A stretch of 64,000 nucleotides of DNA from Bacillota bacterium. Lineage in GTDB: Bacteria > Bacillota > Clostridia > Lachnospirales > Cellulosilyticaceae. Below the pieces are notes generated by a model that saw only the letters and a program-made list of their open reading frames with translations, made no database searches and was not told the origin of the DNA. This document shows, piece after piece, positions 7,562 through 15,884 of this stretch. The stretch is from assembly GCA_023393125.1 (NCBI GenBank), contig JAEWMQ010000022.1:1-64000 (forward strand), in the 5' to 3' direction. Position 1 is the stretch's first letter; each line of letters begins with the position of its first letter. Made by a program: the position numbers and the translations under genes.

Positions 7562-8404
7562 TTAGTGTTCCATTTTTTGTAAAAAGCTAATCACTTCTTG
7601 AATAACTGAGGCAGGTGTAGATGCCCCTGCTGTAATCCCAACCTTTTGACAACCCACAAATAGTTCAGGTGCTAATTCCCCTGACTCACCAATGAAATGA
7701 CTTTGCTTGCAATACATTTGGCTTAGTTCAAAAAGTTTTAATGAATTAGAGCTTTTTTTACTTCCTAAAACAAGCATTACATCTACTTGCTTAGCTATTT
7801 CTACTACCTCTTCTTGTCTTTCTTTAGTAGCATTGCAAATAGTATTAATATATTCAAAGTGAATACCTTTCTCTTCTAGCAGTTCTACTATTTCATCTAC
7901 TACTTGTTTTTTATAAGTTGTTTGCGCTACTAAAAGGTATTTTCTATCTACTTTTTCTAACGAAAGTGCCTTTAACTCTTCTTTGTCTTTTACAATCAAA
8001 CAAGTGCCATTAGCCCACCCGTTAATCCCTTGAACTTCCGGATGATCTTTATTTCCTGCTATAATGATAGTATAACCTTTTTCAAAATACTGTTCTACAT
8101 AACGGTGGATTTTCTTAACATATGGGCATGTAGCATCTACGATTTCTATACCTTTTTCTTCCCCTTCTTTGTATATTTGAGGACTAACACCGTGAGAACG
8201 AATGATTAGTTTTTGTATAGGTTCACTCTCAATCGTATCAAGTGCCTTTATCCCTTTTTCTTCTAACGATTTAATAACCACCTCGTTATGAATAATGGGG
8301 CCATAGGTATAAGTTCCCTGATTATTGACATGTTCAAATGCCATGTCCACAGCTCGTTTTACTCCAAAACAAAATCCAGCTGTTTTTGCAACTATAATTT
8401 CCAA
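7562..8404 (-). CDS. ispH: 4-hydroxy-3-methylbut-2-enyl diphosphate reductase
   Basis: Last enzyme of the MEP isoprenoid pathway; a [4Fe-4S] protein that makes IPP and DMAPP. The 280-residue protein has the three cluster cysteines in KTAGFCFGV, VDATCPYV and NTICNATKERQ, and conserved histidines in IIHNEVV and IIRSHGVS. Unlike many clostridial homologues it is not fused to ribosomal protein S1 domains. The start is TTG at 8404, eight nt after AGGAGG; no ATG competes. It follows cmk by 12 bp, a common clostridial order. Confidence 0.95.
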   Translation of the reverse strand: MEIIVAKTAGFCFGVKRAVDMAFEHVNNQGTYTYGPIIHNEVVIKSLEEKGIKALDTIESEPIQKLIIRSHGVSPQIYKEGEEKGIEIVDATCPYVKKIHRYVEQYFEKGYTIIIAGNKDHPEVQGINGWANGTCLIVKDKEELKALSLEKVDRKYLLVAQTTYKKQVVDEIVELLEEKGIHFEYINTICNATKERQEEVVEIAKQVDVMLVLGSKKSSNSLKLFELSQMYCKQSHFIGESGELAPELFVGCQKVGITAGASTPASVIQEVISFLQKMEH

Positions 8405-8416
8405 CTATTTATCCTC

Positions 8417-9085
8417 CTATAAACGCGTTTCTAATAAGTCAATTATTTGTAATACAATCTCTTCAATTGTCATATAAGTTGTATCTATTTCAATCGCATC
8501 TTCTGCTTTTTTTAAAGGCGAAATCTTACGATTAGAGTCTTGAAAATCCCTTTCTTTAATTTCTATGATTAAAGTTTCTAAACAAGGGGTCTCTCCCTTT
8601 GCAACATACTCTTTATAACGTCTCTGGGCTCTTTCTTCTACAGATGCAGTTAGAAAAATCTTTAATGTTGCATGAGGTAGCACAACCGTTCCTATATCAC
8701 GTCCATCCATTACAACAGATGTACTTTTAGACATATCTCTTTGTATTTTTACAAGTGCCTCACGCACTGCAGAATAAGTAGCCACCTTAGATGCTGCGGC
8801 TGCTACTTGATCATTTCTAATCAGTAAACTCACATTTTCTTTATTGAGAAAAATTTGTTGCCCTTCTTTTCCTAGGCTTAGCTCTAAATGTAAGTTGTTT
8901 AGTACCTTGTCTACTTCCTTTTCGTCATGATAATTTATTCCTTGACTAATACAATAGTAACCTATTGATCGATACATTGCTCCTGTATCAATATAAATAC
9001 ATTGTAATTTCTGCGCTAATTGCTTTGCAATACTACTTTTACCCGCGCCCGCTGGTCCATCTATGGCAATTGAAAATGTGCTCAT
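8417..9085 (-). CDS. cmk: Cytidylate kinase
   Basis: Phosphorylates CMP and dCMP with ATP. The 222-residue protein shows the P-loop IDGPAGAGKSS near residue 8, the CMP-binding YIDTGAMYRSIGYY, VMDGRDIGTVV, and a LID-region RAQRRYKEY. Length is typical. AAGGAG precedes the ATG. It lies between aroH and ispH with 6 and 12 bp gaps, so it is part of the same operon. Confidence 0.96.
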   Translation of the reverse strand: MSTFSIAIDGPAGAGKSSIAKQLAQKLQCIYIDTGAMYRSIGYYCISQGINYHDEKEVDKVLNNLHLELSLGKEGQQIFLNKENVSLLIRNDQVAAAASKVATYSAVREALVKIQRDMSKSTSVVMDGRDIGTVVLPHATLKIFLTASVEERAQRRYKEYVAKGETPCLETLIIEIKERDFQDSNRKISPLKKAEDAIEIDTTYMTIEEIVLQIIDLLETRL

Positions 9086-9091
9086 CTTGCT

Positions 9092-9463
9092 TTACTCCTT
9101 ATTTAATAAATCTGGCCTTAATTTAGTAGCCCTTCTTAAATATTGATGTTTAATTGTTTTTCGGTTAAGATGTGGCGACTCTACTAAAACATCCACTCGT
9201 ATACATTGATTAAGTGAATTTACCACATACATCTCCTGGAAGCACATAAGTGATGCCTCTGTAATTCCTAATGCTCTGGCTGCTACTGCTGGATATGCGG
9301 CATCTAAGTCTTTAGTACAGCTAAAATGTAACTGAACAAGCTCATCTAATCTAAGCTCGTTACTTTTCAAAATAGCTTCCAGCATCTCATGAGTTGCTTC
9401 TAATATTGCTTCTCTTGTATTTTCTTCTACAGTAATCGCACCACGTATACTTACTAGACTCAT
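9092..9463 (-). CDS. aroH: Chorismate mutase, AroH type
   Basis: Monofunctional chorismate mutase of the trimeric AroH class, making prephenate for Phe and Tyr synthesis. In 123 residues it shows SIRGAITVEENTREAIL, LDAAYPAVAARALG, MCFQEMYVVNSLNQCIRV and the C-terminal IKHQYLRRATKLRPDL, which match the B. subtilis-type enzyme including the active-site arginine of RGA. It is 22 bp after rpiR and 6 bp before cmk. Confidence 0.93.
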   Translation of the reverse strand: MSLVSIRGAITVEENTREAILEATHEMLEAILKSNELRLDELVQLHFSCTKDLDAAYPAVAARALGITEASLMCFQEMYVVNSLNQCIRVDVLVESPHLNRKTIKHQYLRRATKLRPDLLNKE

Positions 9464-9485
9464 TATATTCCCTCACTTTAATTAG

Positions 9486-10397
9486 TTAGTCAAATTTCTC
9501 TTTTTGTTCTTCTTGAGGTACAGTCCATAAATCTCGTTCTGTATCATCATATACCTCATATTCTACCCATATATTTTCTAACTTTTCAAGATTAACAGAT
9601 ATTTCGTCTTTTTTGCGTAAGCTGATGGCTACAATAATAGCATTAATAATACTTAAAGGTGCTACTAAAGAGTCTACAAAAGAAACCATCTCACTACAAC
9701 CTATAAGAGCATGATCTGAGTAACTAGCAATAGGCGAAATATAACTATCTGTTATCGCAATAACACTTGCTTTTTTACTTTGTGCAAACTCCAAACATTT
9801 CATAACACGCTTTGAGTATCTTGGAAAACTAATTCCAATCACTACGTCTTTTTCATCTATACGGTGAATTGCTTCAAACATCTCACTAATACTATTTGTA
9901 TTAATAACTTTAATATTATCAAATATAATATTAAGGTAAAAACCTAGAAAGCTAGCAAGTCCAGCACAGCTTCTTACCCCCAATACATAAATAGTCTTAG
10001 CACCTATTATTTTTTCGATCGCTTGATTAAAGGCTTCATTATCGATTTGTTCTCTGGTATAACGAATTTTATCTTCATCCATTTGAAGAACGCTTTTGAG
10101 TACTTCATTAGTATTAATACGATCTGTAGTTACTTCTAAACGTTGCATTGCTGTTAATTTGCTCTTTACTAATTCTTCTAGAGCATCTTGAAACTTAGGA
10201 TAGCCATCATAACCTAATTCATTAGCAAATCTTACAACTGTGGATTCACTCACTCCCACAATTGCCCCTAATCTAGCTGCTGTTAAAAACACAGCCTTCT
10301 CATAATGTTCTAATATATAATTAGCGATTAATTTTTGACCTTTACTTAACTTTGGCATATTCTTTCTAATCCTATGGATTAAATCATTCTTACTCAT
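9486..10397 (-). CDS. RpiR/MurR-family transcriptional regulator
   Basis: A 303-residue regulator with an N-terminal helix-turn-helix (residues 1-80, including LGAIVGVSESTVVRFANELGYDGYP) and a C-terminal SIS sugar-phosphate-binding domain (VLGVRSCAGLASFLGFYL; DVVIGISFPRYSK). Members usually sense phosphosugars. No sugar genes are nearby; it heads an operon with aroH, cmk, ispH and cheR, so its target is not evident. GGAAGG precedes the ATG. Confidence 0.88.
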   Translation of the reverse strand: MSKNDLIHRIRKNMPKLSKGQKLIANYILEHYEKAVFLTAARLGAIVGVSESTVVRFANELGYDGYPKFQDALEELVKSKLTAMQRLEVTTDRINTNEVLKSVLQMDEDKIRYTREQIDNEAFNQAIEKIIGAKTIYVLGVRSCAGLASFLGFYLNIIFDNIKVINTNSISEMFEAIHRIDEKDVVIGISFPRYSKRVMKCLEFAQSKKASVIAITDSYISPIASYSDHALIGCSEMVSFVDSLVAPLSIINAIIVAISLRKKDEISVNLEKLENIWVEYEVYDDTERDLWTVPQEEQKEKFD

Positions 10398-10447
10398 TTT
10401 ATAAGTCCTTCCTTTGCCTGCTCGCTTAGATACTATTTTTTAAACCT

Positions 10448-10475
10448 ATTATATCATATCTTTGTTACAAAACAA
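10448..10475 (-). promoter_or_regulatory. Promoter of the rpiR-aroH-cmk-ispH-cheR operon
   Basis: TTGTTT (10475-10470), 16 bp, TATAAT (10453-10448), with a TG one base before the -10. It lies about 50 bp before the rpiR start. Confidence 0.65.
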
Positions 10476-10515
10476 ATTATTACCTCTTTTTTTTACATAG
10501 TTTTGCACCTATAGC

Positions 10516-10559
10516 AAAAGGATGGCTGAAAGTTTATAAACCTTCAGCCATCCCTTTTT
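10516..10559. terminator. Intrinsic terminator after the carboxyltransferase operon
   Basis: GGATGGCTGAA / TTCAGCCATCC (11 bp) around a 12-nt loop, flanked by AAAA and TTTTT. It lies about 18 bp beyond the oadA-like stop codon and separates that operon from rpiR. Confidence 0.85.
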
Positions 10560-10576
10560 ACAATAAAATGTATTAT

Positions 10577-11992
10577 TTAGACTGGATATGCTGCATTTTT
10601 TATATCTGCAACTTGTATATCTACCTTTGTTTGTTGTGCTTCTCTATACTTAAAGAAATCAGTAGCTACTTGTGGGAATAAAGCATATGATAAGACATCC
10701 TCGTCTTGTTGTTTATATCTAGTTATTTCTTTCTCCAGTTTATCTAATTCTGGCTCTAAAAGGTCAGCCGGCCTACAAGTAATACGTTTTTCATCTCCAA
10801 TAATTTTTTTAACGATTTCATCTGATATAGGTACTGGTGTCTGACCATACTCACCTTTCACAATGCCCTTAGACTCTTTTGAAACCATCTTATAACGCTC
10901 ACCAGCAAGTACATTTAGTACGGCTTGTGTACCAACAATTTGACTTGTTGGTGTAACAAGTGGTAGATATCCAAAATCTGCACGAACTCTTGGAATTTCT
11001 TTTAATACTTCATAGTATTTATCTTCAGCATTTTGCTCCTTTAATTGTGAGACAAGATTAGAAAGCATTCCCCCTGGTACTTGATAACGTAGAGTATTAA
11101 TGTCTACCTCTAATACTTTGGTGCTCATTAATCCACTATCAAGTGCTTTTTGGCGTATTGGTCTAAAGTATTCTGTAATTTCACTAAGTGCCTCTGAATC
11201 GATGCCTGTATCATAAGGTGTCCCTTCAAAAGTTTTAACAAGTACTTCAGTTGCAGGCTGAGAAGTACCCATTGCAAGTGGAGACATAGCTGTATCAATA
11301 ATATCACAACCTGCTTCAATAGCCTTCATATAAGTCATTGCTGCTACACCACTTGTATAATGTGTATGAAGTTGAATAGGCAGTTCTGGAACGGCTTCCT
11401 TAAGAGCTCCTACTAATTCTGCAGCACGGTAAGGTACTAGTAACCCTGCCATATCTTTAATACAAATTGAATTAGCTCCCATTTCTTGTATTTGTTTTGC
11501 AAGTTGCACATAATAATCAATTGTATGTACATCACTAATTGTGTAAGAAATGGCCACTTGTGCATGTGCTTTTTCCTTATTAGCTGCTTTTACAGCAGTT
11601 TGTAAGTTGCGCATATCATTAAGTGCATCAAAAATACGAATAATATCAATACCATTGGCTACACTTTTTTGTACAAAATATTCTACAACATCATCTGCAT
11701 AATGACGATAACCTAAAATGTTTTGACCTCTAAATAACATTTGAAGGGGTGTATTGGGTGCCTTGTCTTTTATCTTGCGAAGTCTTTCCCATGGATCCTC
11801 TTTCAAGAATCGAAGACAAGCATCAAAGGTTGCACCTCCCCACACTTCAAGCGCATGAAATCCCACTTTGTCCATCTTAGATACAATGGGTAAAATCTGT
11901 TCTGTTGTCATTCTTGTTGCGATTAGAGATTGATGAGCATCACGAAGTGTTGTATCCATGATTTTAACAGGTTTTGGATTAATATGAATCAT
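10577..11992 (-). CDS. oadA: Oxaloacetate decarboxylase alpha-type / pyruvate carboxyltransferase subunit
   Basis: A 471-residue TIM-barrel carboxyltransferase that moves CO2 between biotin and pyruvate/oxaloacetate. DTTLRDAHQSL at the N-terminus, EVWGGATFD, LFRGQNILGYRHY, the SICIKDMAGLL lysine and the HTHYTSG metal-binding histidines are visible, followed by the PYC-type C-terminal domain. It has no fused biotin domain, so it must use the separate carrier at 13264-13650. It is the last gene of an operon that also has an MmdA/PccB-type carboxyltransferase. This matches the 5S subunit of transcarboxylase as well as OadA or PycB, so the physiological reaction is uncertain. Confidence 0.9.
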   Translation of the reverse strand: MIHINPKPVKIMDTTLRDAHQSLIATRMTTEQILPIVSKMDKVGFHALEVWGGATFDACLRFLKEDPWERLRKIKDKAPNTPLQMLFRGQNILGYRHYADDVVEYFVQKSVANGIDIIRIFDALNDMRNLQTAVKAANKEKAHAQVAISYTISDVHTIDYYVQLAKQIQEMGANSICIKDMAGLLVPYRAAELVGALKEAVPELPIQLHTHYTSGVAAMTYMKAIEAGCDIIDTAMSPLAMGTSQPATEVLVKTFEGTPYDTGIDSEALSEITEYFRPIRQKALDSGLMSTKVLEVDINTLRYQVPGGMLSNLVSQLKEQNAEDKYYEVLKEIPRVRADFGYLPLVTPTSQIVGTQAVLNVLAGERYKMVSKESKGIVKGEYGQTPVPISDEIVKKIIGDEKRITCRPADLLEPELDKLEKEITRYKQQDEDVLSYALFPQVATDFFKYREAQQTKVDIQVADIKNAAYPV

Positions 11993-12034
11993 CTTATAAC
12001 CTCCTATATATGTATATGCTATTTTCTCATTAAA

Positions 12035-13228
12035 TTAATTACCGTAAATAGATAATAAAATACCAGCTGCAATGGCAGAACCAATAACACCTGCTACGTT
12101 TGGTCCCATAGCATGCATTAAAAGGAAGTTACTTGGACATTCTTCTTGCCCAACCTTCTGAGCTACACGTGCTGCCATTGGTACGGCAGATACACCCGCT
12201 GCACCAATAAGTGGGTTGATTTTCTTACCACTTGTATAATACATGACCTTTCCAAATAAAACACCACCTGCTGTTCCCACACAGAATGCAGTTAGTCCAA
12301 GAATCACAACTTTAATAGTGTCCCATGTAATAAATGTATCTCCTGATGTAGTCGCGCCTACAACCAAACCTAACATAATGGTAATGACAGACATCATTCC
12401 ATTGCTTGCCACTTCTGCTAAACGGTTTGTACAGCCTGCTTCTTTCAATAAATTACCAAACATCAACATACCTACTAAGGTTCCTGCAGAAGGTAAAAGC
12501 AAAGAAACAATAACCGTAACTGCAATAGGAAAAACTATTTTTTCTAAACGAGAGACTTGTCTAAGTTGCTCCATTTTAACCATTCGCTGTTCTTTAGTTG
12601 TTAGTGCTTTCATAATAGGTGGTTGAATAACCGGAACAAGTGCCATATAGGAATAAGCAGCTACAGCTATAGGTCCCAATAAATGTGGAGCTAATTTAGT
12701 TGTTAAATAAATAGCTGTTGGCCCATCTGCACCGCCAATGATACCAATTGAAGAAGCTTCACTAGGATTAAAACCTAAAAGTAATGCACCTAGAAATGCA
12801 AAGAAAATACCTAACTGAGCAGCTCCACCAAGTAATAAGCTTTTAGGATTAGCAATGAGTGGACCAAAATCTGTCATGGCACCAATCCCAACAAAAATAA
12901 GTGGTGGGAAAATCCCTAGTTCTTTTCCTAATCCAAGGTAATCTAATAGTCCAGCATTACCTTCACCTAAGAATTCAAAGAGTTCCTTAACACCACCAGA
13001 TCCATTATACATATGAATTCCTGTATTAGGAAGGTTAACAAGTAGCATACCAAATGCAATAGGAACTAACAGTAAGGGTTCAAAACCTTTAGCAATAGCC
13101 AAGTAAAGTAATACACAAGCTACAGCTATCATTACAATATATTTCCAGCCATCGTTAGTTGTTACAATAGTAGTAATTCCCATTTCACTAATGAACTTCT
13201 GTATGGCCACTCCAAATTCACTAAACAT
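12035..13228 (-). CDS. oadB: Na+-translocating decarboxylase beta subunit
   Basis: A 397-residue integral membrane protein of the OadB/MmdB/GcdB family that decarboxylates carboxybiotin and exports Na+. About nine or more hydrophobic segments are seen, with the family motifs GIGAMTDFGPLIANP, GIIGGADGPTAIY (with the functional aspartate) and GPNVAGVIGSAIAAG at the C-terminus. It lies between the biotin carrier and the OadA-type subunit. The family does not by itself reveal whether the complex works on oxaloacetate, methylmalonyl-CoA or another substrate. Confidence 0.93.
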   Translation of the reverse strand: MFSEFGVAIQKFISEMGITTIVTTNDGWKYIVMIAVACVLLYLAIAKGFEPLLLVPIAFGMLLVNLPNTGIHMYNGSGGVKELFEFLGEGNAGLLDYLGLGKELGIFPPLIFVGIGAMTDFGPLIANPKSLLLGGAAQLGIFFAFLGALLLGFNPSEASSIGIIGGADGPTAIYLTTKLAPHLLGPIAVAAYSYMALVPVIQPPIMKALTTKEQRMVKMEQLRQVSRLEKIVFPIAVTVIVSLLLPSAGTLVGMLMFGNLLKEAGCTNRLAEVASNGMMSVITIMLGLVVGATTSGDTFITWDTIKVVILGLTAFCVGTAGGVLFGKVMYYTSGKKINPLIGAAGVSAVPMAARVAQKVGQEECPSNFLLMHAMGPNVAGVIGSAIAAGILLSIYGN

Positions 13229-13263
13229 AAAAACGTTCCTCCTTCTTTTTGAGTCGTTTGGAA

Positions 13264-13650
13264 CTAGTTGAGTGTAACAATAATATCGTTAGTTTCAACT
13301 GCTGTACCTGCTGATAGATTAACAGAAGCTACTGTCCCTGCACTTGGTGCAAAAATCTCATTTTCCATTTTCATAGCTTCAAGGATGGCTATTAAATCTC
13401 CTTCTTTTATACTTTGCCCTACAGATACTTTAATATCTACAATTTTCCCTGGCATTGGTGCAACAACTTTAATTGCATTAGCTGGCACTACATCTGCTTT
13501 AGGTACTACTACTTTAGGTGCTACTGGCTCACTTGGGACTGCTACCTCCACTGGAGCAGCTGGCATAGCTACTGGTGTGAAGTTACCACTTAATTCTTCT
13601 ACCTCTACTTCATATGTATTGCCATTTACAGTTACTTGGAATCTTTTCAT
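13264..13650 (-). CDS. Biotin carboxyl carrier subunit
   Basis: A 128-residue biotin/lipoyl-type carrier. The N-terminal segment MKRFQVTVNGNTYEVEVEEL and a Pro/Ala/Val-rich linker (about residues 30-60) are followed by the biotinyl domain with the site EAMKMENE. Length and layout match MmdC/GcdC and the 1.3S transcarboxylase subunit. It is probably shared by the two carboxyltransferases encoded on either side of the pump genes. Confidence 0.93.
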   Translation of the reverse strand: MKRFQVTVNGNTYEVEVEELSGNFTPVAMPAAPVEVAVPSEPVAPKVVVPKADVVPANAIKVVAPMPGKIVDIKVSVGQSIKEGDLIAILEAMKMENEIFAPSAGTVASVNLSAGTAVETNDIIVTLN

Positions 13651-13669
13651 GATTAATAGCCTCCTTAAA

Positions 13670-14002
13670 TTAAAGTGTTTTTCTTTGAACCTTTCTTAAT
13701 GACCTTACTTGAAGCCGATCGTTAGTAGTTCCTATGCTTGCAGCAATAGCTGCAGTAATAACCGCTATTAGTTCAAGTTCATCTTGATCATTTTCTACTT
13801 CAACCATAGCTACATTTTCTTTTGTTATACTAACTTCAGATTCAACTACTTTTATTTTTTTAGATTTATTTGTAAGAAAAACTACCATTTTACCCAATAA
13901 GACAATGGCAATAATCAGTAGCTCTAACATTACAAATACAACTAAAACACTAAGTATAAACGTAGGAATCCCTTCTAAAAAAGCGCTGATACTTTGATTC
14001 AT
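13670..14002 (-). CDS. Sodium-pump decarboxylase gamma/delta subunit (OadG/MmdD-like)
   Basis: A 110-residue protein with one N-terminal membrane helix (about residues 13-42), a charged acidic middle and a conserved-looking ELIAVITAAIAASIG segment near the C-terminus, as in the OadG/MmdD small subunit that holds the complex together. It lies 40 bp after the MmdA-type gene and 19 bp before the biotin carrier gene. Confidence 0.85.
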   Translation of the reverse strand: MNQSISAFLEGIPTFILSVLVVFVMLELLIIAIVLLGKMVVFLTNKSKKIKVVESEVSITKENVAMVEVENDQDELELIAVITAAIAASIGTTNDRLQVRSLRKVQRKTL

Positions 14003-14042
14003 ATTCTTTCACCTACCTTTATGTTGGGTGTTTTTTATACTC

Positions 14043-15524
14043 CTAACGTTCTTTGGTTGCAAGAACCTCTAGTGCAGCAATAATACGTTTACGTGTTGCC
14101 GCTGGCTCAATAATATCATCTATTAAACCTCTTGCTGCTGCTGCATACGCACTGGCTTGTAACTCATCATATTCAGCTGCTTTCTCTGCAAATGATACAT
14201 TAGTCAAAGTACCTTCCTCTAATTCTTTTGCATACATAATCTTCATGGCACTGTCTGTATTTAAACAAGTTACTGTTGCCGTTGGCCATGCGTAAGTCAT
14301 ATCGCACCCTAAAGATTTACTATTCATTGCCAAATAACCACTTCCAAATGCATATCTAAGAATTACATTTACTTTTGGTACACTGGCCTGGGCAAATGCC
14401 TTTGTCATTTCACTACACGCTTTAATGATACCTAACTGCTCTGTTTCAATCGTGGAAGCAAATCCTTCAATATCTGTAAGCGTTACAATTGGTATATTAT
14501 ATGTATCACACATTCTAACAAAGTTAGCTACTTTCTTCACACCTGCATAATCCATGCGTGTTTCTGTATTTGCTATAATACCTACTGTTCCACCATCCAT
14601 CCGTGCAAAAGCTGTTAAAACTGTTTTTCCATAAGCTTCATTTAATACCAAAACTTCTCCTGTATCTACAATAGATATAACAATATCTTTTATCTTCTGT
14701 TTTTCAAAATCAAAGTTATTAAGACTTGCCTCTACACGGTTAATATCATCTGTTACCTCATAAAAAGGACCTTCTTGTACACTATTCTGAGGCAAATAAG
14801 AAAGTATACGGCAAACATCTTCGATTAACGTTTCTTCTTGATCTTTAATAACAGTTGCAAGTCCACTCTTCTCAAAATGTACTTTAGCAGTTGCAATTGT
14901 ATCAAAGCTAGCTGCTTTATCATCTAAAGTATTAGGGCTGTTTAAAAATACTCGAGCAGACTTACTACTCATGAATACAAAATCAGATAATCCAGCAACA
15001 AACGCTGCTCCTCCTGCACAATCACCTACAATAACAGCTATTTGTGGAACGATTTCTGAAGCTTGTATCATTTTTTCATAAATCATACCATACCCTTCTA
15101 AAGCATCTACACTTTCTTGTAATCTAACGCCTACGGTATCTAAAAATCCTACTACTGGTGCACCTACTTTTATGGCTTCTTCATAAATCCTAACTATTTT
15201 TTTTGCATGCATTTCACCTAATGCACCACCTAAAACGCTAGCATCTTGGCTGTATACATAAACAGGACTTCCCTTGACTGTACCATAGCCTGTTACAACA
15301 CCATCAGCAGGTGTTTCATTATTTCTCATGTTAAAAGCAGTACTCCTGCTTGTGATGAAAGTACCTACTTCAACGAAGCTATTTTCATCAAGTAACGTAC
15401 TCACACGTTCTCTTGCAGTTAATTTACCTTGTGCAAGAGCTGTTTTTTTAGCGATCTCATTACTTTTTGTAATTATAGCGGTCCTACGAGATTCTAATTC
15501 AGATAATTTTTCTAAAGTGCTCAT
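14043..15524 (-). CDS. Acyl-CoA carboxyltransferase (MmdA/PccB family)
   Basis: A 493-residue two-domain crotonase-fold carboxyltransferase, first gene of the operon. The N domain has LTARERVSTLLDENSF and VGDCAGGAAFVAGLSDF; the C domain has GIIANTETRMDYAGVKK, LTDIEGFASTIETEQLGI and AWPTATVTCLN. Such subunits act on methylmalonyl-, propionyl-, acetyl- or glutaconyl-CoA. The second oxyanion-hole region reads RYAFGSGYLAMNSK rather than the common RKxYGGAYxxM, so substrate assignment is unsafe. With the carrier and OadA-type subunit it has the parts list of transcarboxylase (12S, 1.3S, 5S). GGAGG precedes the ATG by 8-9 nt. Confidence 0.85.
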   Translation of the reverse strand: MSTLEKLSELESRRTAIITKSNEIAKKTALAQGKLTARERVSTLLDENSFVEVGTFITSRSTAFNMRNNETPADGVVTGYGTVKGSPVYVYSQDASVLGGALGEMHAKKIVRIYEEAIKVGAPVVGFLDTVGVRLQESVDALEGYGMIYEKMIQASEIVPQIAVIVGDCAGGAAFVAGLSDFVFMSSKSARVFLNSPNTLDDKAASFDTIATAKVHFEKSGLATVIKDQEETLIEDVCRILSYLPQNSVQEGPFYEVTDDINRVEASLNNFDFEKQKIKDIVISIVDTGEVLVLNEAYGKTVLTAFARMDGGTVGIIANTETRMDYAGVKKVANFVRMCDTYNIPIVTLTDIEGFASTIETEQLGIIKACSEMTKAFAQASVPKVNVILRYAFGSGYLAMNSKSLGCDMTYAWPTATVTCLNTDSAMKIMYAKELEEGTLTNVSFAEKAAEYDELQASAYAAAARGLIDDIIEPAATRKRIIAALEVLATKER

Positions 15525-15580
15525 CTGGTACCCTCCATTGAAAAATATTTTTAAACAAAGTGTAAAATACCTTTATTTAT

Positions 15581-15609
15581 AGTTTACTAAACTGGTAATA
15601 AACATTCAA
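15581..15609 (-). promoter_or_regulatory. Promoter of the Na+ pump/carboxyltransferase operon with overlapping palindrome
   Basis: TTGAAT (15609-15604), 17 bp, TAAACT (15586-15581). The -10 is one arm of the perfect palindrome AGTTTACTAAACT (15581-15593), a natural place for a repressor site. The rest of the 15610-15837 gap is AT-rich sequence with no convincing ORF. Confidence 0.5.
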
Positions 15610-15837
15610 GTTAATTATTGAATTTTATATATTTATAGTAATAATTCATAATATTTAATAATTATTTTTTTTATAATGAGGTTCTTATACTTCTCTTAAA
15701 TGCCCACCTTCTCTATGAACTATAACTATTATGATGAAAATTAAATCTAACAAACCCTAAAGTGTTATATATACTTCTTAAAGTAATTTTTAACTAAAAC
15801 AAATCTCTTGACCTAAACCTAAATTGCTTAATAAATA

Positions 15838-15881
15838 AACAACCAGTATCAGCTAAATGTTTTTTAGTGATACTGGTTGTT
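15838..15881. terminator. Intrinsic terminator after rluB-like gene
   Basis: A perfect 14-bp repeat AACAACCAGTATCA / TGATACTGGTTGTT around a 16-nt loop, directly after the stop codon at 15885 and with a T-rich tail on the minus strand. Confidence 0.85.
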
Positions 15882-15884
15882 TAT

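Noticed and set aside
12243..12626. 127-codon plus-strand ORF inside the Na+ pump beta gene
   Set aside because: Antisense shadow of a conserved membrane protein; no family features.
13268..13699. 143-codon plus-strand ORF opposite the biotin carrier gene
   Set aside because: It is antisense to a clear biotin carrier gene; its Ser/Thr/Ala-rich, repetitive composition is what an antisense frame of an Ala/Val/Pro-rich protein gives, and it has no ribosome binding site.
15610..15837. AT-rich gap upstream of the carboxyltransferase operon as a possible RNA gene or riboswitch
   Set aside because: No long conserved-looking stem or known riboswitch core was seen; treated as plain upstream DNA.
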